DNA of 64,000 nucleotides from Sparassis latifolia (GCA_018466975.1 CM031556.1:3596001-3660000); one strand, 5' to 3'; positions 33,409 to 44,481 are shown, counted from the stretch's first letter. Made by a program: numbers and translations. Notes: generated by a model not told the origin, from the letters alone.

Positions 33409-34632
33409 CTACGGAAACCAATGTTCCGACGTATCAGAAATGGTTGAGCTATTGCGTGTAAGATGTACGCGCGAATACACGATCTGGAGCCTGACCGTCT
33501 GCAGAGCGAGATATCCTGTCAAACGCGAGACGACGGTGCCCATGCTCTCGCGGACCATGGATGCATGTTCGTAGCCTCGGCGGGCGATGATGTGAATGTG
33601 AATGATGTCCAAGATGAGCACGAAAGCAGGTCTCGCGCACGCCAGACCAACCAGGACTTTGTCCAAGTCCTCCCAATCCACACGCGAGAGTTGCACCATC
33701 CTGGACAATTCGTATGTGATCTTGACTTGTGTGAGACGGTTCAGAGAAAGGGGGAGTCGGGCCAGGATCTCGTGTGTCCACCGAAAGTCAAGATATTCGT
33801 GAAACAGGGAGATCCTACCGAGGTGTAGTGAAACCAGCTGCGTACTGTGTGTGATATCAGGACAGTGATTCTGGAGCAGTCTCGGGATAGAGTACGGCTT
33901 GACCATGGTCAGTGACAGATGTTCCAGAGTTGACGTGGTAACTCGGATGACCTCTTGCACCATGGACACGTGTTCGGGATCACACGTTACCCCGAATGCC
34001 CGAAGAGCCAAGTCAAATGGACCTTGCATCAACCAGAAGCCGTAGTCCGGGAGAGCATACGTATACAGACCTTCTATTCTGCGTCTCGTACCTGGCGGTT
34101 CAAGAGTAGGGAAGGGGAGCCTGTCTGGAATCGTGTCATAAGAGCCAGTTGGGTCCGAGTCGCCGAGTAACGTGGAGCGGTCGATATGGATGACAGACAG
34201 TTTAGGGAACGCGCAGAGCAGCGCTGCAAAAAGAGAGACATCGAAACAGCAATGCTCGACGCTGAGCGTCCGCACCGTGGGGAAATATGAAAGGAGTGCT
34301 TCCTTGCTCTCCTCCGACATCAGGACGGTATGCCAGCTCTGGAGAACCAGATGCTCGATTCTTGTGAATTTGCGCCACGGTAGGCTGATGGAGACCAATG
34401 TAAGATGACGGACGCACGGTGCAATGCCAGGCGATCCTTCGAGAATTTGAGCGAAGCGCAGATCATCTGCGGCATTGTCGAGAGAGACTGTGTTGAACAG
34501 ATGAAGACGAGTGGTGGGAAGCCACTGACGATACGCGAGACTGCAGGCCGCGAGCGTTGGAACATCGTCCCAGAGATGGTCGAGGATGATGTCACACATC
34601 TCTGGAGGCAGTCTCGGTGAGGGACGGTTCAT
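33409..34632 (-). CDS. F-box protein with leucine-rich C-terminus
   Basis: Probable substrate adaptor of an SCF ubiquitin ligase. Single exon, 407 aa. The F-box-like start reads LPPEMCDIILDHLWDDVPTLAACSL, followed by YRQWLPTTRLHLFNTVSL, the common Agaricomycete form. Leu-rich segments follow (APCVRHLTLVSISL, TVRTLSVEHCCFDVSLF, TSTLEHLSLTMVKPY). This family is expanded and fast-evolving in Agaricomycetes, so the substrate cannot be inferred. Confidence 0.85.
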   Translation of the reverse strand: MNRPSPRLPPEMCDIILDHLWDDVPTLAACSLAYRQWLPTTRLHLFNTVSLDNAADDLRFAQILEGSPGIAPCVRHLTLVSISLPWRKFTRIEHLVLQSWHTVLMSEESKEALLSYFPTVRTLSVEHCCFDVSLFAALLCAFPKLSVIHIDRSTLLGDSDPTGSYDTIPDRLPFPTLEPPGTRRRIEGLYTYALPDYGFWLMQGPFDLALRAFGVTCDPEHVSMVQEVIRVTTSTLEHLSLTMVKPYSIPRLLQNHCPDITHSTQLVSLHLGRISLFHEYLDFRWTHEILARLPLSLNRLTQVKITYELSRMVQLSRVDWEDLDKVLVGLACARPAFVLILDIIHIHIIARRGYEHASMVRESMGTVVSRLTGYLALQTVRLQIVYSRVHLTRNSSTISDTSEHWFP

Positions 34633-34701
34633 TGCAGTAGCTTGAAGGGTACTCGTGAATCAGGCTGTGTGTCAGAGATGCAGATTGTAGTTTGAACTTG
34701 G

Positions 34702-34860
34702 CATCAGCAAAACCCAACTTTTACTTAAAAGGGTACTTAACTGACTTAAATAGGACTTATGATCCTTATTTAAGAATATAAGGTCAAAAAGGGGCCAAAT
34801 GCATATTACATGAGTTACTGAAACTTATTGAGACTTATTTGAACACTTATTGCCTTAAAT
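34702..34860 (+). mobile_element. MITE copy 3, right end truncated
   Basis: Begins CATCAGCAAAACCCAACTTTT and follows copy 1 closely (GGTCAAAAAGGGGCC and GCATATTA are shared), then stops matching after GCCTTAAAT. The right inverted repeat is missing. Lies about 70 bp upstream of the F-box start codon, in its promoter. Confidence 0.8.
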
Positions 34861-36445
34861 TACCTTGTTACCTTGCTTGATTGTCGCACTTTTTTGACTC
34901 CCCGGTTCTTTCCGTGCGTATGAATAGTCGTGACCCGGCTTGGAAAATCTCAAGTTCGAATCCGCGCGGTGGCAAATTTCGCAAGCAAGGTCTCTGCCAC
35001 GAGGAGGTGGAAACGTGGAAACGTGTATAATTGACTGACTACGCTAACAAGTAGCTCAGGTACGTAATAAGCACCTCGTCAGCCACGGTGAGTAATTGAG
35101 GGCGTTAAAGTGAAGTATAGTAAAGTAAAATAAAGTAAAGTAAAGGCATAGAGTGGCACGATGAAGAGTAAGAAAGCAGTATAGTAGTAATAGAGCAAGT
35201 AATAGGTTACAGACAAGATAGGAGATGGTGAAGATGAGGGGGTAGGTTGAGAGTGGAAGGAGTATACGTATAGTCTGCTTTCTGACGCGCCTCCTTGTCG
35301 AGAGGTCGGACAATTTAGGCGGAGCCCAAACTTTTGTAGCGTTCAATAACACGGAGTCTTAAACCTTTGTAGTAACACGTGATGCACGTGGCGCGATAAA
35401 TCCGTCGAAATTCACTATTCTTCCTGATGCTTCAGCTCCACCCCATTTTGGGCACATCGCAGGCGTAGCGAAGTGCAGTAATAGATATATGATAGAGGTG
35501 TATTCTCCTTCCGTGTGAGACAGAGAAAATGGAGAGATTCCTACGAGACCCAGACATATTGTACCTCTTAGACCAATATGGAGCAGATAGGACAGCAAAA
35601 GTCCCTGGAACCAATCTTAAATAATACTAACATTGGAAGGTACGACGAATAGATGGCGTGCAGTAGAACGGGGACCCCAGGGGGACTTCTTGTGCTCGAA
35701 ACACGACGCGTTCGACGCGATTTACAAGCGCGTCGCACAAGCACGTGATGTGCCGGGACGGCAATCACAACCGGTAACTGACCTCTTAGTAAGACCCCAC
35801 TTATAGAAAGCAGACGTCAGACACGGATATCCGAGGTACGAGGTTGAAGTAGAGTGTCTACCATCTGCCTTCGGGAGACTATATACGTAGGCTGATGTGT
35901 CGGACGTACGCGACGTTTGTAGTCACCCCATATTCTGCCCGCAAGATGAATACCTGTAGTGTGCCACATTTGCATGATTCGGCTGGAGAGGCGATGCCTC
36001 GTACAGTCAGTCGGTCTTGTGATAATTCGTACGCAGATTATCGGAACAAACCTGGGTGTTGCAATTTCAGCAGCGGCCGCAATCTCCGCACAGCATAATA
36101 ACGTACGTTCTAGTGTCGGTGGTCGGGTCTAGTGGAGGCAGGAGTCATATATAATATCCTAGGCCAGACGTCGACGCAGGCAGCTGCTCGAACTTGGATG
36201 AATCCGAAGCGTTTTAGCCGCGAACCCTTCCTTGTAAGTAGTCGAAAGGAGGGTGAGTCCGACATGCCTGACTTGCGGAACCCGTGCACGAAGCACCACC
36301 CTCTACATTCCATGCATTCAGTGAGCGATACTTCTGAGCTAAAAGTACATGCGTAATAATTTAGTGCTGTAAGGTACGAAAACGCTCTATGCAATTGCAA
36401 CACAACAAGCACAACTTGAAAATGCGAGTCCAAAACACAACAGAT
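34861..36445. other. Intergenic region with tRNA-like B-box fragment and TAAAG-rich stretch
   Basis: Holds AGTTCGAATCC followed by GCGCGGTGGCA (34950-34974), like the T-arm and acceptor end of a tRNA, but no 5' half pairs with it. At 35107-35145 there is a simple (TAAAG)n-like stretch. The rest, to the TAF1 stop codon, shows no exon. Confidence 0.4.
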
Positions 36446-39400
36446 CTATGACTTCTTCAGCGTGAGCTTGATCTTTGGACCTGACCCGGACGGTGTAGGT
36501 GGTACGTCGTCATCGTCATCATCCATCGCCATCATAGGCGGACTCGTTGCAAGGGGAGACGGTCCATGGCTTCCCAGTCCTAACGACTGAGTCGGAGGAC
36601 GCAACGAGTTTCCTGCACCGGGGGTAAAGAGGCTGTCTGAGCTTCCAAAGCCAAAGCTGCCTGACCCGCTAGGCGAAGCGGCGGAAGGGCTAGCAATGGA
36701 GGGCAGAGGTGGAGCGCCAGAGTTGAACTCAGCCCAGCGAGGACATTTGCGATTGGTTTCTGAAGGGTGATGAGATGCTACTAGCGTAACAGAGTACGGG
36801 ATCACTTACTCATATGTCCCATTTGACCGCAATGACCGCAACGCCGCTGCAACACCACGTTAGATGTGACCTTCCGACAGAGTTAAATAGACCCACTGTG
36901 GTGTCAGGTTTTACAGGGCGATTAAGTTGCATGGGAGTACCGCCTTCCTTGACGATCTTGGCATTCTTCCTATGCAAACGACGTTCCTGATTCTTCTTCA
37001 TCCTAGCGATCTCCTCCTCGAGTCTAGACAATAATTCGTCAGCGGTTGAAACGCGTTATGCCATAAATCACTTACCTCTTCTTCGCTCGTCTGTCCTTGT
37101 CTGCGTCTCCGGTAGGTGCCAGAGCATCAGCGGTCAGAGCATCCTCTTCAATCGCTTGTCGTCTCTTGACGTACGCATTGATGACGGCATTGTCACGGAT
37201 AATCTCTGTCTTCCATTCCCCGTTAATCTGTGCAATAAGTCAGTGAGCCACATAACAAAGACTGACGAAATTGAGGTACGAACCAGACGCTTTATCCTTA
37301 AAACTCTTTTCTGGGCTTCAGGCGCAAGACTGGTTTCACAGTCACGAGCAAGCGAAGAGCCGCGGCTAAAAGTGGGGGACAAAGGACCAGGTGTCGGATG
37401 ATAAGCTTCACTCTGTATCTGGGGCTTTTTCTCTTCTCGTTTTTCATCTTCCTCGGTTAGCTGAGGCTCATCTCTACGGCTGAGGGAGTCAAACTGGGCC
37501 CTCCAGATGCGCTCAATTTCCGACTTATAAATCTGTTGCTGCTCCGCAACGTTGTACCGATGCGCAGACTTTGGCCGACTCTCAGCTTCAGCTGAACAAA
37601 AAAGTGGATGAGAAGTCTGTTCAGAGATAAATTAGTGCGAGTGAATGGACATACCCAGTTTCTGCTCATAGTCCTCTCCCGCCTTGACGAAGATTTCCTT
37701 CATAGAAACACGAATAAAGCTGAATGCCTCACCGCGCCCTGTTGGATCTCCCTCTCCATGCAGCTTGAGCATAGCCTTCGCCTGCGTAGCAAACAAGAAG
37801 TTCTTCGTCGTTATCCACGGCGCGAGCTGCTGCTCCACTGACAGATCACCCTCATCGTCCTCGGCCACCTCACCGTTGAAACTGTAACCAGCATCTTGCA
37901 GATGCCGCTGTCCGACCTGCATACTCTCGGAGAGCACGACCTGCTCCGGACTCACCATCTTCAGCATGTCTGCATCAGATGGGATGGTCCAGGTTGATTT
38001 GAGGCGCCAGAAGCCCTGATGCGGGCCTCTTCGGTGATACTCCATAAATTCCTATGCACCAGGTCAACAAGCAATTGGTAAATTGTTTTCCACTAGTTTA
38101 CCTTCAGCCGCTGTCTCATCTGCAGCTCATTCTGATCGGGGAAATACTTCATCAATCGCGATATCTTGAGCCGTTCTTCTGCACTTTTCTGAAGAAGCTT
38201 GAACGCGATGATCTGCAGCCGGTGCTTGATAGTATTTGTGATTTTTCTCGAATGAGGACCAGGAACCTCGGTAACAGGGTACGTTTGCCCCACTACAAAA
38301 ATGTTCTTGATTTCACGAAGGAAATATTTGGTGTCGTTCTTGGTCGTGGACCTATAGATGCAGGTCAGACCGAATTTTCCCAGGGCAGACTACGTACACA
38401 CCTCACAACCAGGAAATCTGTAGGATAAGCTTTCTGTCTGAAAAGGGGTGCACGCATCAGGTTGTTGTACAAGGCATTTACTGTTTGTCCAGGGTAAACG
38501 TAACCAAACTTCATGAACGGCGACTCGTCTTGTGGCTCGATTACTATGGGTTCTCCAAGGTCATACTGGAAAGGCCATTCAGACATAAGCTAACCCAAGT
38601 CAGGTTCCAGGTCACGGACGCACCTTCGGAACGTGCTCATCCTTCTCATTCTTCTTGCGGTAATAATTCACGAGAATACTTCCCATACCAAAGTTCTGGA
38701 TGATAGGTGGATGTTCTTCCTATTATCCAGAGTGTCAGTTCCATAACACGAAGAGAGGATATCACTCCACAACTGACTGAGAACTCCCATAGGACAAAGT
38801 TGCTAGTGTCCCGAAGACTCAGGTCCCCGGTCCTATGCAAACCCTCACCAACATTGCCGCCCTTTCCCACCTTCCGGCCTGCTTTGTCTTTCTTCTTTTT
38901 CGCCGTGCGAACCTTGCTGAAATGCAGTTCAATGTTTGAAGGGAACTGCAGCGCTGGACGGTGGAAGGAACGCGCTTCTTGTTTGGAAAGCCGCGTCTTG
39001 AACTGTCACGCCGGGATATTCAATACTCCAGAGACGACGAGGATAAAAGGAAACGTACGAATGGCAGCTGGAGCTTCTGCGCGGGATACGCATGTTCGAC
39101 AACAAGCTGTCCGAATGTCTGTCGGACGCGATGACGACCCCCGTCTTTACTGACCTCGTAAAACTGGTCATTCGACAAGTTAAATTTGTCTCGAGGCTGC
39201 CCGGCGTCACTTCGAAGGCGTTTCTTGGGTCTGACGGTCTCGGCTGTCGAGACAAGCTCATCAGCATTCATGTTTTTAGATAGAAGGCTCCCGCAGAACG
39301 TACATGGTGGTTTCTCCTCTGCAGCGATGTCTTCATCGTTCATTTCTAGCTGAGTGAAGTCGCGGAATGGCGCTCGAGGATTCCATATGATGCTCTGAGT

Positions 39401-40320
39401 CCAAACTCCCGACTCCAAAACCTTATTTTGAGGTGTAGTCAAGTTGGTCGGAGAAGTCGATGTAGGTGCAGACATATCATCTTCCGGCTCATAGATGATC
39501 TGGTCCTCCCAATTAGACAGTAGGACAAGATCAAACGAGCGGTCATGCAAGGGAAATGAAACGGGCACATTCGAATTCTCCCGCTCCTACAATAAGGCGA
39601 TATTAGTATACTGGATTTGAAGATATTCATGAGGTGTACCTCCATTGCCCGTCTCAAGTCATGTTCCACACTGCCCGAAGCAACCACCTGTTCCATGCGT
39701 TTACTCTCGACTTGCCTCTCCGTGTCACCCACAATCGAGGCTAGAAAACGCCTAGGAACTTCTTTCTTCCTGGGGTAGATAGTTTCAACTGTAGACAACG
39801 AGCCGAATGGATAATTTCACATCTTGAGTATATTAAGGGGCGAGCATTGAAGACTGAACGCACCATGGAATGGTCTCTTTGATATCCGAGACTTCTGTAC
39901 AGTGAAACCCTTGAAAAGCTCTGTGAAGTCAAGAATCTTGTCCTTCTCAAACGTCGGGAATCGTTCGTACACTGTCTTGGGTCTCTCCACTCTGCGATGT
40001 ATAACCCTCTTGCGCTTGCCCTTTCGTGTCATCTGCTTAGGAGATTCGATCTCCATCTTCACTCGTGCCCCGTCATCAGACTCTTCCGCCTCCAACTCTC
40101 TGTCCACTTCGTCCTCCCAGTCCTGCCCCTCCCCGGGTCCAACAGCGTCCGCATCATCCCACTTGTCGTTGTAGATCTGCCCCGCGCTAAAACCTGAGAG
40201 ACCCGAGATACCAAGCTGGTTGGTAAGGCCAGGTCCAGTGGGCAGGTCTAAACCGTCGAGAACGTTGTTCAAGGAGAAACCTGTCAGAGTTGCAATGACA
40301 TCAGTTTCTTCCTGCAGCAT
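36446..40320 (-). CDS. TAF1: TFIID subunit TAF1
   Basis: Scaffold of general transcription factor TFIID. Thirteen exons from 40320 down: 39864-40320, 39640-39788, 39059-39586, 38778-39002, 38624-38719, 38402-38565, 38102-38351, 37655-38051, 37284-37591, 37076-37227, 36897-37023, 36810-36846, 36446-36759; 1067 aa. The N-terminus has TLTGFSLNNVLDG. The DUF3591 core shows QKLQLPF, KTRLSKQEARSFHRPALQF, DESPFMKFGYVYPGQTV, and DFLVVRSTTKND. The zinc knuckle CGHCGQMGHMKTNRKC (C-x2-C-x4-H-x6-C) is split by intron 12. No bromodomain, as usual in fungi. An alternative start uses a 6-nt exon ATGGCG (40368-40373) spliced to 40311. Divergent from the PA28 gene. Confidence 0.93.
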
Positions 40321-40373
40321 CGTGAGTGCCTCTCAGACCAAGTCGCTTTACATACAGGTAAACTCACCGCCAT

Positions 40374-40754
40374 TGCTGCAATTCAACACTGAGTGGTCGA
40401 CTTAATAATTAAGTTAATTAATGATGCCCTGAGTTTCGTTAGGTGTTATTGTTTGTAAGCAAGACAGCCTTATGTGGGTGAGCACGAATGGGATGCGGTA
40501 TGTCTAAGCTTCACGAGATGAAGAGCACATAGAGACACCACTGTCAGTGTACAGTAGTGGCATGGCGAGCAGGGGGTCGTTACTGCATGTGACTAGGGCG
40601 CTTACGCGACTGTGCCCGTGACGCGTCGGCCACAAGCGCTTTCACCAACTCGGCCAGCATCTGTTGCTTCTTCTTGTCTGTTTTCAACAGACTTAGACAT
40701 ACGCCTTTACCTACCTTTTGATTTCAAGAGTAGACGCAGCGCATATAAGGAGGC
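40374..40754. promoter_or_regulatory. Shared divergent promoter, TAF1 / PA28-like gene
   Basis: About 380 bp between opposed genes; presumably both promoters. No firm motif assigned. Confidence 0.45.
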
Positions 40755-42088
40755 ATGTCTGGGAAACAAGGTGTGGATAAGGAGGTCGCGCGAAAGTTAG
40801 AGGTGAGCCAAGCTTCCTCTTTACCCTTACATGTCTTATGCGTATCGACATCCAGGAATTCAATAAAACGGCTACCGATGTTGCGAACGACATCGTGTAT
40901 AATGTCTTTCCGAAGAAAGTATGTACCGTCATTTTGACTTCAATCTATTTCGTATCTCATGTCTCAGTAGATTCTGTGAATATCTATCATGCGTGTCGTG
41001 TATTCGCTAATCATACAGCTGACGTCCTATACACAGAAACTTTCAACAACTCATTGATTCCACGTCAGAGCCTTCCTCCCCATTTCACCCTTCGCACGCA
41101 ACAAATTTCACGGATGTCACCATCTATCCTCCTCCTGCTGCGATGGAGGAGCATGAACAGAAGAAGCGCAAGCTCAATCCTGATGCTAATTTGAATGGAC
41201 CCTCGAGCTCAGGCCCATCTAACGACGTCCGACACGCGAGGTATCCAAATCTAGTGCTTGCGAATAAGCACACTATCAACCTGCATGACATTCTCAAGAA
41301 GGAGTGCGAGGAGTTGGCTGAGTCATGCGTGAGTGTTCTATTGTTAGCATTTTTTGGTGCGTATACGCTGATACGATTCCTTGCAGGATAAAGTCAAATT
41401 ATGGGTGAATCTCTCAATGCCGAAGTAAGTCAAGGTTTTCAGCTATGTCATCCACACATAGCTCAATACTGCTACAGGATCGAAGAGTAAGTTCTGTCTT
41501 CACATCTGCCGAATTCTTCATGACTGAGGTGTCCCACCGGCCTCCAGTGGAGACAACTTTGGTACGTTCTCTCGAGTCAGTAAGATAGGCTGTATATCTC
41601 ACTATATACAAACAGGTGTACAGATACAAGAAGGTACCGTCTATCGAACTTTGACCCTTCGCATTCTCTGAACACGTGCGCTTGCCAGAGGTCCTCACCG
41701 AGCTTCACCGTTCACAAGAGAGTGCATATAATCTCCGTGATGCTGCCCGCCAAGATCACATCAACCGGGCCAAATTGTGCTCCAAGATGATCAAGTACCC
41801 TCACATAGAAGACTACGCTGTATGCATTCCGCGCAGCATCTGCAGCCCGAACCTGACGAACTCCGCTTTTCTCACAGTTGGCACTTAAGGAGCACGACCA
41901 GAAGCAAATTTACCTAGCGAGGCAAAACTTGTATGACTTACGCAATGTGTATGCCATCTTGACCGACATTCTGCACAAGAACATGGCGAAGGTTTGTTGT
42001 TTCCTCATAGCTGATTGATAGATTTTTGTTCATGGCGTTCTGGTAGATCCGGTCGCCCAAGGGAAATAACGCGACGGGACTGTATTGA
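40755..42088 (+). CDS. Proteasome activator PA28-gamma-like subunit
   Basis: The 11S regulator caps the 20S proteasome as a heptamer and opens its gate without ATP. Eleven exons: 40755-40802, 40856-40918, 40971-40975, 41037-41328, 41387-41424, 41478-41486, 41548-41561, 41616-41633, 41689-41819, 41878-41991, 42047-42088; 257 aa, the family size. The N-terminal helix ends NVFPKKILNFQQLI; a basic linker (EQKKRKLNP) follows. The activation region and C-terminal helices read DNFGVQIQEEVLTELHRSQE, RAKLCSKMIKYPHIEDY and DLRNVYAILTDILHKN. It ends GLY, like REG-gamma. Exons 3 and 6 are 5 and 9 nt; exon 3 (ATTCT) encodes the conserved Ile-Leu of KKIL. S. cerevisiae lacks this gene. Confidence 0.93.
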
Positions 42089-42880
42089 CAAGCCAGCGTC
42101 TGTAGTCAAGGATTCTGGTCTTCAATTCCTTTTACAACATCATCCGCTCCGCTGTTCTCCTCGTTGGATCTCGTCTTGCACTTGAGTGCGTGATTTCGGA
42201 CCAGGCTCTATCCATATTGTATGCAGCTACTTTAAAAGTGTGTACGCATAACATGTATCCATTGTATCGCTGGTCTATGAGTTGAAATCATGAGTCTGAA
42301 TACCTCTCTTTTCGTGTACTCACCGAGACTTAGATATGCAGCACCTTTCCAAGCCCACATCCTTCCGAGGCGCGGCCGGCGCCGCTTTTTGGCGCGTTTT
42401 GTACGCGTACCTACCCTGGGCCGGCGCTCCCCCCGCGCGAACCACCTCGCTCGTTGTTGTCCTGGTGGGCAGACCCCAGACATTTCACCAAACTGCCAAA
42501 TTGCTTAGAAAGGAAATTTGGTCACACCGTGACTGATGGAAGCACGGCAGCCTGTCACTGCTCCTGCTCTTGAGAGTGATGACTCCAGAGCTCTCTACTG
42601 AGCCCTCTTACTTGGGGAACTCTAACTTGTGGGTGAGCGGCGCTGCATTCGCACGCCATGTCCGATTCCCTAGTCCCCTCACGTATATTCACAGCATCGA
42701 TTTCTGCGAGAGCAACATGTGATAAGGCGGTAGTCATAGTAATAGTATTCAAGAAAATCCCGTAGTCAAGCCATGTAAATTTACGGTGGCAATCACTGCA
42801 AGCGAATAGTGGGGAAGAAAATAAATGTAGGTAGCGCAGATTACAAGCAGTAGCACAGGCTCATATAAGATAGAGGCTAT
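42089..42880. other. Intergenic, PA28 gene to disrupted gene
   Basis: About 790 bp with no recognised exon or repeat; presumably facing 3' UTRs. Confidence 0.4.
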
Positions 42881-43005
42881 TTAGATGAATGATGAAACTT
42901 CCGTGTGCGGGACAACAGCTCTAATCTCCTGGGGCCCATCATACAGACATGCTATAGTGACAAGTTCGAAACCTGTCTGCCACTTGGTCCAGCCCTTCTC
43001 GTATG

Positions 43006-43213
43006 TGTAAGCAACTGCGCCTCGGGCTACGAGTGGAAGAGGATAGAAATTGGCTTCACTACATAGAAGCCTGTTGAGCTCCTTATATACTGTAAACTAA
43101 AAGACTAGAAACTACCAGACTGTTCTCGAGACATTGTCATTACTAATCCTAACCCTACGGACCTTTCCCGGACCTTTCCGTAGATGCCGGATTGCTAATC
43201 CGCACCTCCAACA
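43006..43213 (-). repeat. 3' LTR of the gag-only element
   Basis: 208 bp, 205 identical to the other LTR. Differs at ..CTACGAG.., ..GGCTTCAC.. and ..GTCATTAC.. (plus-strand reading). TG..CA ends. Confidence 0.9.
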
Positions 43214-43413
43214 CACCCCCTCAATTCGGCATCTCCAAAATTCATCGGCTATCCATACTTGGAAATCTGTACCTCACTATATGCTGTGGGAGCCCTATGC
43301 TCGTGACAAGAGAGCCTCCTGCTACCATCCCGCCAGATCCTTCGACCACAACAGCAGAGCCAATGCTTCATTCCCAAGGTACCTCCCTTGATTCCCACGG
43401 TAACCCTAACCCT

Positions 43414-44196
43414 TCAAAATGCAACGTCTCGCAAATCAAAGGCAACCGACGCCTTCTCGGCCTTTGCCGAATTCTTTTCGTTGTACCTACCCGGTAAGCG
43501 ACAATCACGAGCAATGTGACCACGCTTTCCGCAATTGTAACATTCCACGTTACGATTTCGATTGTCACGTTCTTTCTGCACGAATAATGCCATATTCTCA
43601 ACTTCTTTTTCATCGTCCGCTTTAGGCAATCCTCCGCGTCGTCCTTCTTCGTCGACTAGAGCACCTGTCACATCTGCTATCTTCAGATCACCCTTGGTGG
43701 CTGTGAGTGTGCCCGCGATATTAGAGTAGTCCTCATGTAGATTGAATATAAGGACATCAGTAACATCTTTGTCTTCGAGCGCAACTCCAATGCCCTTCAA
43801 CTTCGCTGCCAAATCGGTAATGCCGCTGATGTAATCCCGGATCGGACACTTGGGATCATGCACGAAATTGTAGAATTGACGCTTGAGGGCGATTCGGTTC
43901 GCGCGGCTATTTTTCTCGTAGACTGCTGCCAATGCTTTCCATGCTGCCGGTCCATCCGCGCAATCACGAATGTAGCCGTACTGGCTCGGATCGACTGTGA
44001 GCCCGATCAGTGTGAGTCCATCTTCTGCTTTCTTCGGCCAGTCTCCCAACTTGTCTTCAGCAGGCTTCGACACCTTTCCACTCACAACATCCCAGCACGC
44101 ATTGCGCCGCATGACCATGGAAACCGCAAATTTCCAGTCATAGTAATTATCTCCTGTGAGGGTTGGGAGCTTGACATGGGGATTTAGCGATGCCAT
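43414..44196 (-). CDS. Copia-type Gag with zinc knuckle
   Basis: Capsid/nucleocapsid protein that would form the virus-like particle and bind element RNA. 260 aa in one ORF. The N-terminus LPTLTGDNYYDWKFAVSMVM and AAWKALAAVYEKNSRANRIALK are typical of Copia Gag (UBN2-like). One CCHC knuckle, CYNCGKRGHIARDC, sits near residue 225. The ORF is intact, consistent with recent activity. It ends shortly after the knuckle with no frameshift into pol. Confidence 0.93.
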   Translation of the reverse strand: MASLNPHVKLPTLTGDNYYDWKFAVSMVMRRNACWDVVSGKVSKPAEDKLGDWPKKAEDGLTLIGLTVDPSQYGYIRDCADGPAAWKALAAVYEKNSRANRIALKRQFYNFVHDPKCPIRDYISGITDLAAKLKGIGVALEDKDVTDVLIFNLHEDYSNIAGTLTATKGDLKIADVTGALVDEEGRRGGLPKADDEKEVENMALFVQKERDNRNRNVECYNCGKRGHIARDCRLPGRYNEKNSAKAEKASVAFDLRDVAF

Positions 44197-44250
44197 CTCG
44201 CGTGATAAGATCGAGTGATAAGATATGAGGGAGAGATTAGATATGAACTA

Positions 44251-44273
44251 GTGTGAGCGCGGGGCTCATAACC
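44251..44273 (-). other. Primer-binding site, half-tRNA-Met type
   Basis: Directly inside the 5' LTR the element strand reads GGTTATGAGCCCCGCGC. Its complement, GCGCGGGGCTCATAACC, looks like the anticodon arm of elongator tRNA-Met (loop CTCATAA). Priming by a 5' half-tRNA cut in the anticodon loop is known for Drosophila copia. Confidence 0.65.
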
Positions 44274-44481
44274 TGTAAGCAACTGCGCCTCGGGCTACAA
44301 GTGGAAGAGGATAGAAATTGGCTTAACTACATAGAAGCCTGTTGAGCTCCTTATATACTGTAAACTAAAAGACTAGAAACTACCAGACTGTTCTCGAGAC
44401 ATTGTCCTTACTAATCCTAACCCTACGGACCTTTCCCGGACCTTTCCGTAGATGCCGGATTGCTAATCCGCACCTCCAACA
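44274..44481 (-). repeat. 5' LTR of the gag-only element
   Basis: 208 bp; would carry the promoter for gag. Contains TATATAC/GTATATA motifs in its middle, a possible TATA region. Confidence 0.9.

Larger units (their letters stand above)
43006..44481 (-). mobile_element. Gag-only Copia-type LTR retrotransposon, 1476 bp
   Basis: Two 208-bp LTRs (43006-43213 and 44274-44481) begin TGTTGGAG and end TTACA on the minus strand and differ at three positions. The 1060-bp interior has a primer-binding site, one gag ORF and a polypurine tract (GAGGGGGTG), but no protease, integrase or reverse transcriptase. It cannot move alone and would need an autonomous Copia partner. High LTR identity suggests recent insertion. 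No matching 5-bp target duplication (GTATG versus CCTGG). Confidence 0.9.

Noticed and set aside
38577..38623. Earlier acceptor (GGGTTAG) for TAF1 exon 6
   Set aside because: Would leave a ~34-nt intron and insert residues absent from the family; CTTTCCAG gives KYDLGEP directly.
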